A stretch of DNA of 64,000 bases. Source: Adhaeribacter swui (lineage in GTDB: Bacteria > Bacteroidota > Bacteroidia > Cytophagales > Hymenobacteraceae). The translations under genes were made by a program, and so were the position numbers. The stretch spans positions 5,772,585 to 5,836,584 of the forward strand of contig NZ_CP055156.1 of NCBI RefSeq assembly GCF_014217805.1, given 5' to 3'. Position 1 is the first letter of the stretch. The number at the start of each line of letters is the position of its first letter. The notes under the pieces are model-generated. The model did no database searches. It was not told the origin of the DNA and saw only the letters and a program-made list of their open reading frames with translations. This document shows positions 63,133 through 64,000 of this stretch, in pieces.

Positions 63133-64000
63133 TTATTTATCCCAAAACAAACGGGTACCCAGCACATTTGGCCCCATGCGCGTGATAGCTTCGTTCACGT
63201 TAGCCTGGTTCACCGATACTTCGCGGTTTGGATACACTAAGCGGCGGATAAAACCTCCTTTAACGGAAACATCTTCGCCCGGATAGTTAATAGGCTGCAA
63301 TCTTGGCAACTCGGTACGGCGGAAGTTAGCCCAAGCTTCGGACCAGCTCCGGAAAGAAGCTACCCAGTACTGCGTATTAATTTGCTCCAAAGCTGTTGCC
63401 GGGTCATATAAAATGCCCGGTTGTTGCACGTAAGCATTTTTTACTTCTTCGGGTATGTTAATGGTAGCATCATAACCTTTTAGTTGATCCATGTGACCTT
63501 TGATTCCATTTTCGTAATAGGTCTTGGCATCACCGTCAATAAATCCTCTTTGGGCTGCTTCGGCTAATAATAATTGGGTTTGGGCGAAGGTTACCAAAAA
63601 CTCCGGCGAATTTTGATTTAATACCGTATTGCGGCGGAATTGCGAATAGGCATCCAAAGAACCGCGATAACCCGGAGCTGTAGGCAAGGTTACATCGGAA
63701 TAACCGTAAGGCAGGCCAAACTGATCAGCCAAATTGGTATTCATCTCACCACCAGTATCGGAACCGCGTTGCGAATACCGCACTACAATGTAAGGCGACC
63801 GGGGATCGTTGTAAGTTTTCAGGAAATTAACGAATGGCTCACCGGCGAAGAAGTTAGCTCTTTCGGTAGCAGTAAGTCCGGCAGTGGTGGGGTGCACATA
63901 AGCCGGCGAGTTAAACCGCACGTAAGCATTATCATCGTTCGAAGCCATTAATGGACCAGCCACAGCTTTATCTACCCATTGGTCGGCTTTAGCCGGATCT
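63133..64000 (-). CDS. SusD/RagB-family nutrient-binding lipoprotein, C-terminal part
   Basis: The frame is open across the right window edge, so the 5' part (signal peptide and lipobox) is missing; 289 codons are seen. The visible portion matches SusD-like proteins: LLLAEAAQRGFIDGDAKTYYENGIKGHMDQLKGY, a TPR-type segment, and FRSWSEAWANFRRTELPRLQPINYPGED with the C-terminal VKGGFIRRLVYPNREVSVNQ. It would act as the surface lid of a SusC-type TonB-dependent transporter for a glycan or acid-sugar substrate. SusC would lie to the right, outside the window. Confidence 0.92.
   Translation of the reverse strand, partial: DPAKADQWVDKAVAGPLMASNDDNAYVRFNSPAYVHPTTAGLTATERANFFAGEPFVNFLKTYNDPRSPYIVVRYSQRGSDTGGEMNTNLADQFGLPYGYSDVTLPTAPGYRGSLDAYSQFRRNTVLNQNSPEFLVTFAQTQLLLAEAAQRGFIDGDAKTYYENGIKGHMDQLKGYDATINIPEEVKNAYVQQPGILYDPATALEQINTQYWVASFRSWSEAWANFRRTELPRLQPINYPGEDVSVKGGFIRRLVYPNREVSVNQANVNEAITRMGPNVLGTRLFWDK

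Noticed and set aside
1-64000. tRNA or rRNA genes
   Set aside because: No cloverleaf-type TagCTCAGn or GGTTCRAnTCC blocks were found on either strand by eye.

Overview
The window looks like chromosome from a member of the Bacteroidota, most likely order Cytophagales and near Hymenobacteraceae (Adhaeribacter-like). The support is a SusD/RagB lipoprotein, a TamB gene paired with a lipoprotein TamA (TamL), a DUF4290 gene beside murA, TAnnTTTG-type -7 promoter elements, a BlaI/M56 pair, and very A/T-rich intergenic DNA around genes of moderate GC. The genus is an inference. I saw no rRNA, tRNA, CRISPR array, complete insertion sequence or prophage.

Layout. 0.6-9.5 kb: a small lipoprotein, CorA, an APC permease, CmoA, an isoprenylcysteine-methyltransferase-like membrane protein, an LEA2-type protein and a manganese catalase. 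9.9-17.6 kb: the tamB-tamL envelope assembly pair. 17.8-23.6 kb (minus strand): Gfo/Idh/MocA oxidoreductase, gluconate-dehydrogenase subunit-3-like protein, GMC oxidoreductase and a periplasmic family-37 trehalase. 24-33 kb: a DUF4304 gene that looks like an integron cassette, small oxidoreductases, DinB, HrpB, and a BlaR1-like/BlaI pair with a tandem dyad operator. 33-52.8 kb: housekeeping genes (PcrA-type helicase, DUF4290, murA, bioB-bioF-bioD-bioA plus a ketosynthase, lysC-lysA, purC, STAS, rnz, queuosine-precursor transporter, trpS), interrupted by a second cassette-like gene and a dead PIN toxin locus. 52.9-64 kb (minus strand): a catabolic island with three exported enolase-superfamily enzymes, three exported RraA-type enzymes, a BASS-type sodium symporter, an NTF2-like protein and, at the window edge, a SusD protein.

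How the genes work together. The 53-64 kb island reads as a periplasmic acid-sugar pathway: SusCD-type uptake, dehydration by enolase-superfamily enzymes, retro-aldol cleavage or decarboxylation by RraA-type enzymes, and import of a small keto acid by the BASS carrier. The pathway order and substrate are inference.

The most unusual non-coding signals are (1) intergenic regions whose two ends carry degenerate tandem repeats of strict period 7 or 8 in inverted orientation, often starting inside the flanking stop codon; (2) two single-gene segments with attC-like recombination sites (CALIN/SALIN-like); (3) a family of stem-loops with a GTG...GACAC core; and (4) an A/T-only palindromic word (TTTTTAAATTTT type) at a large share of gene boundaries.
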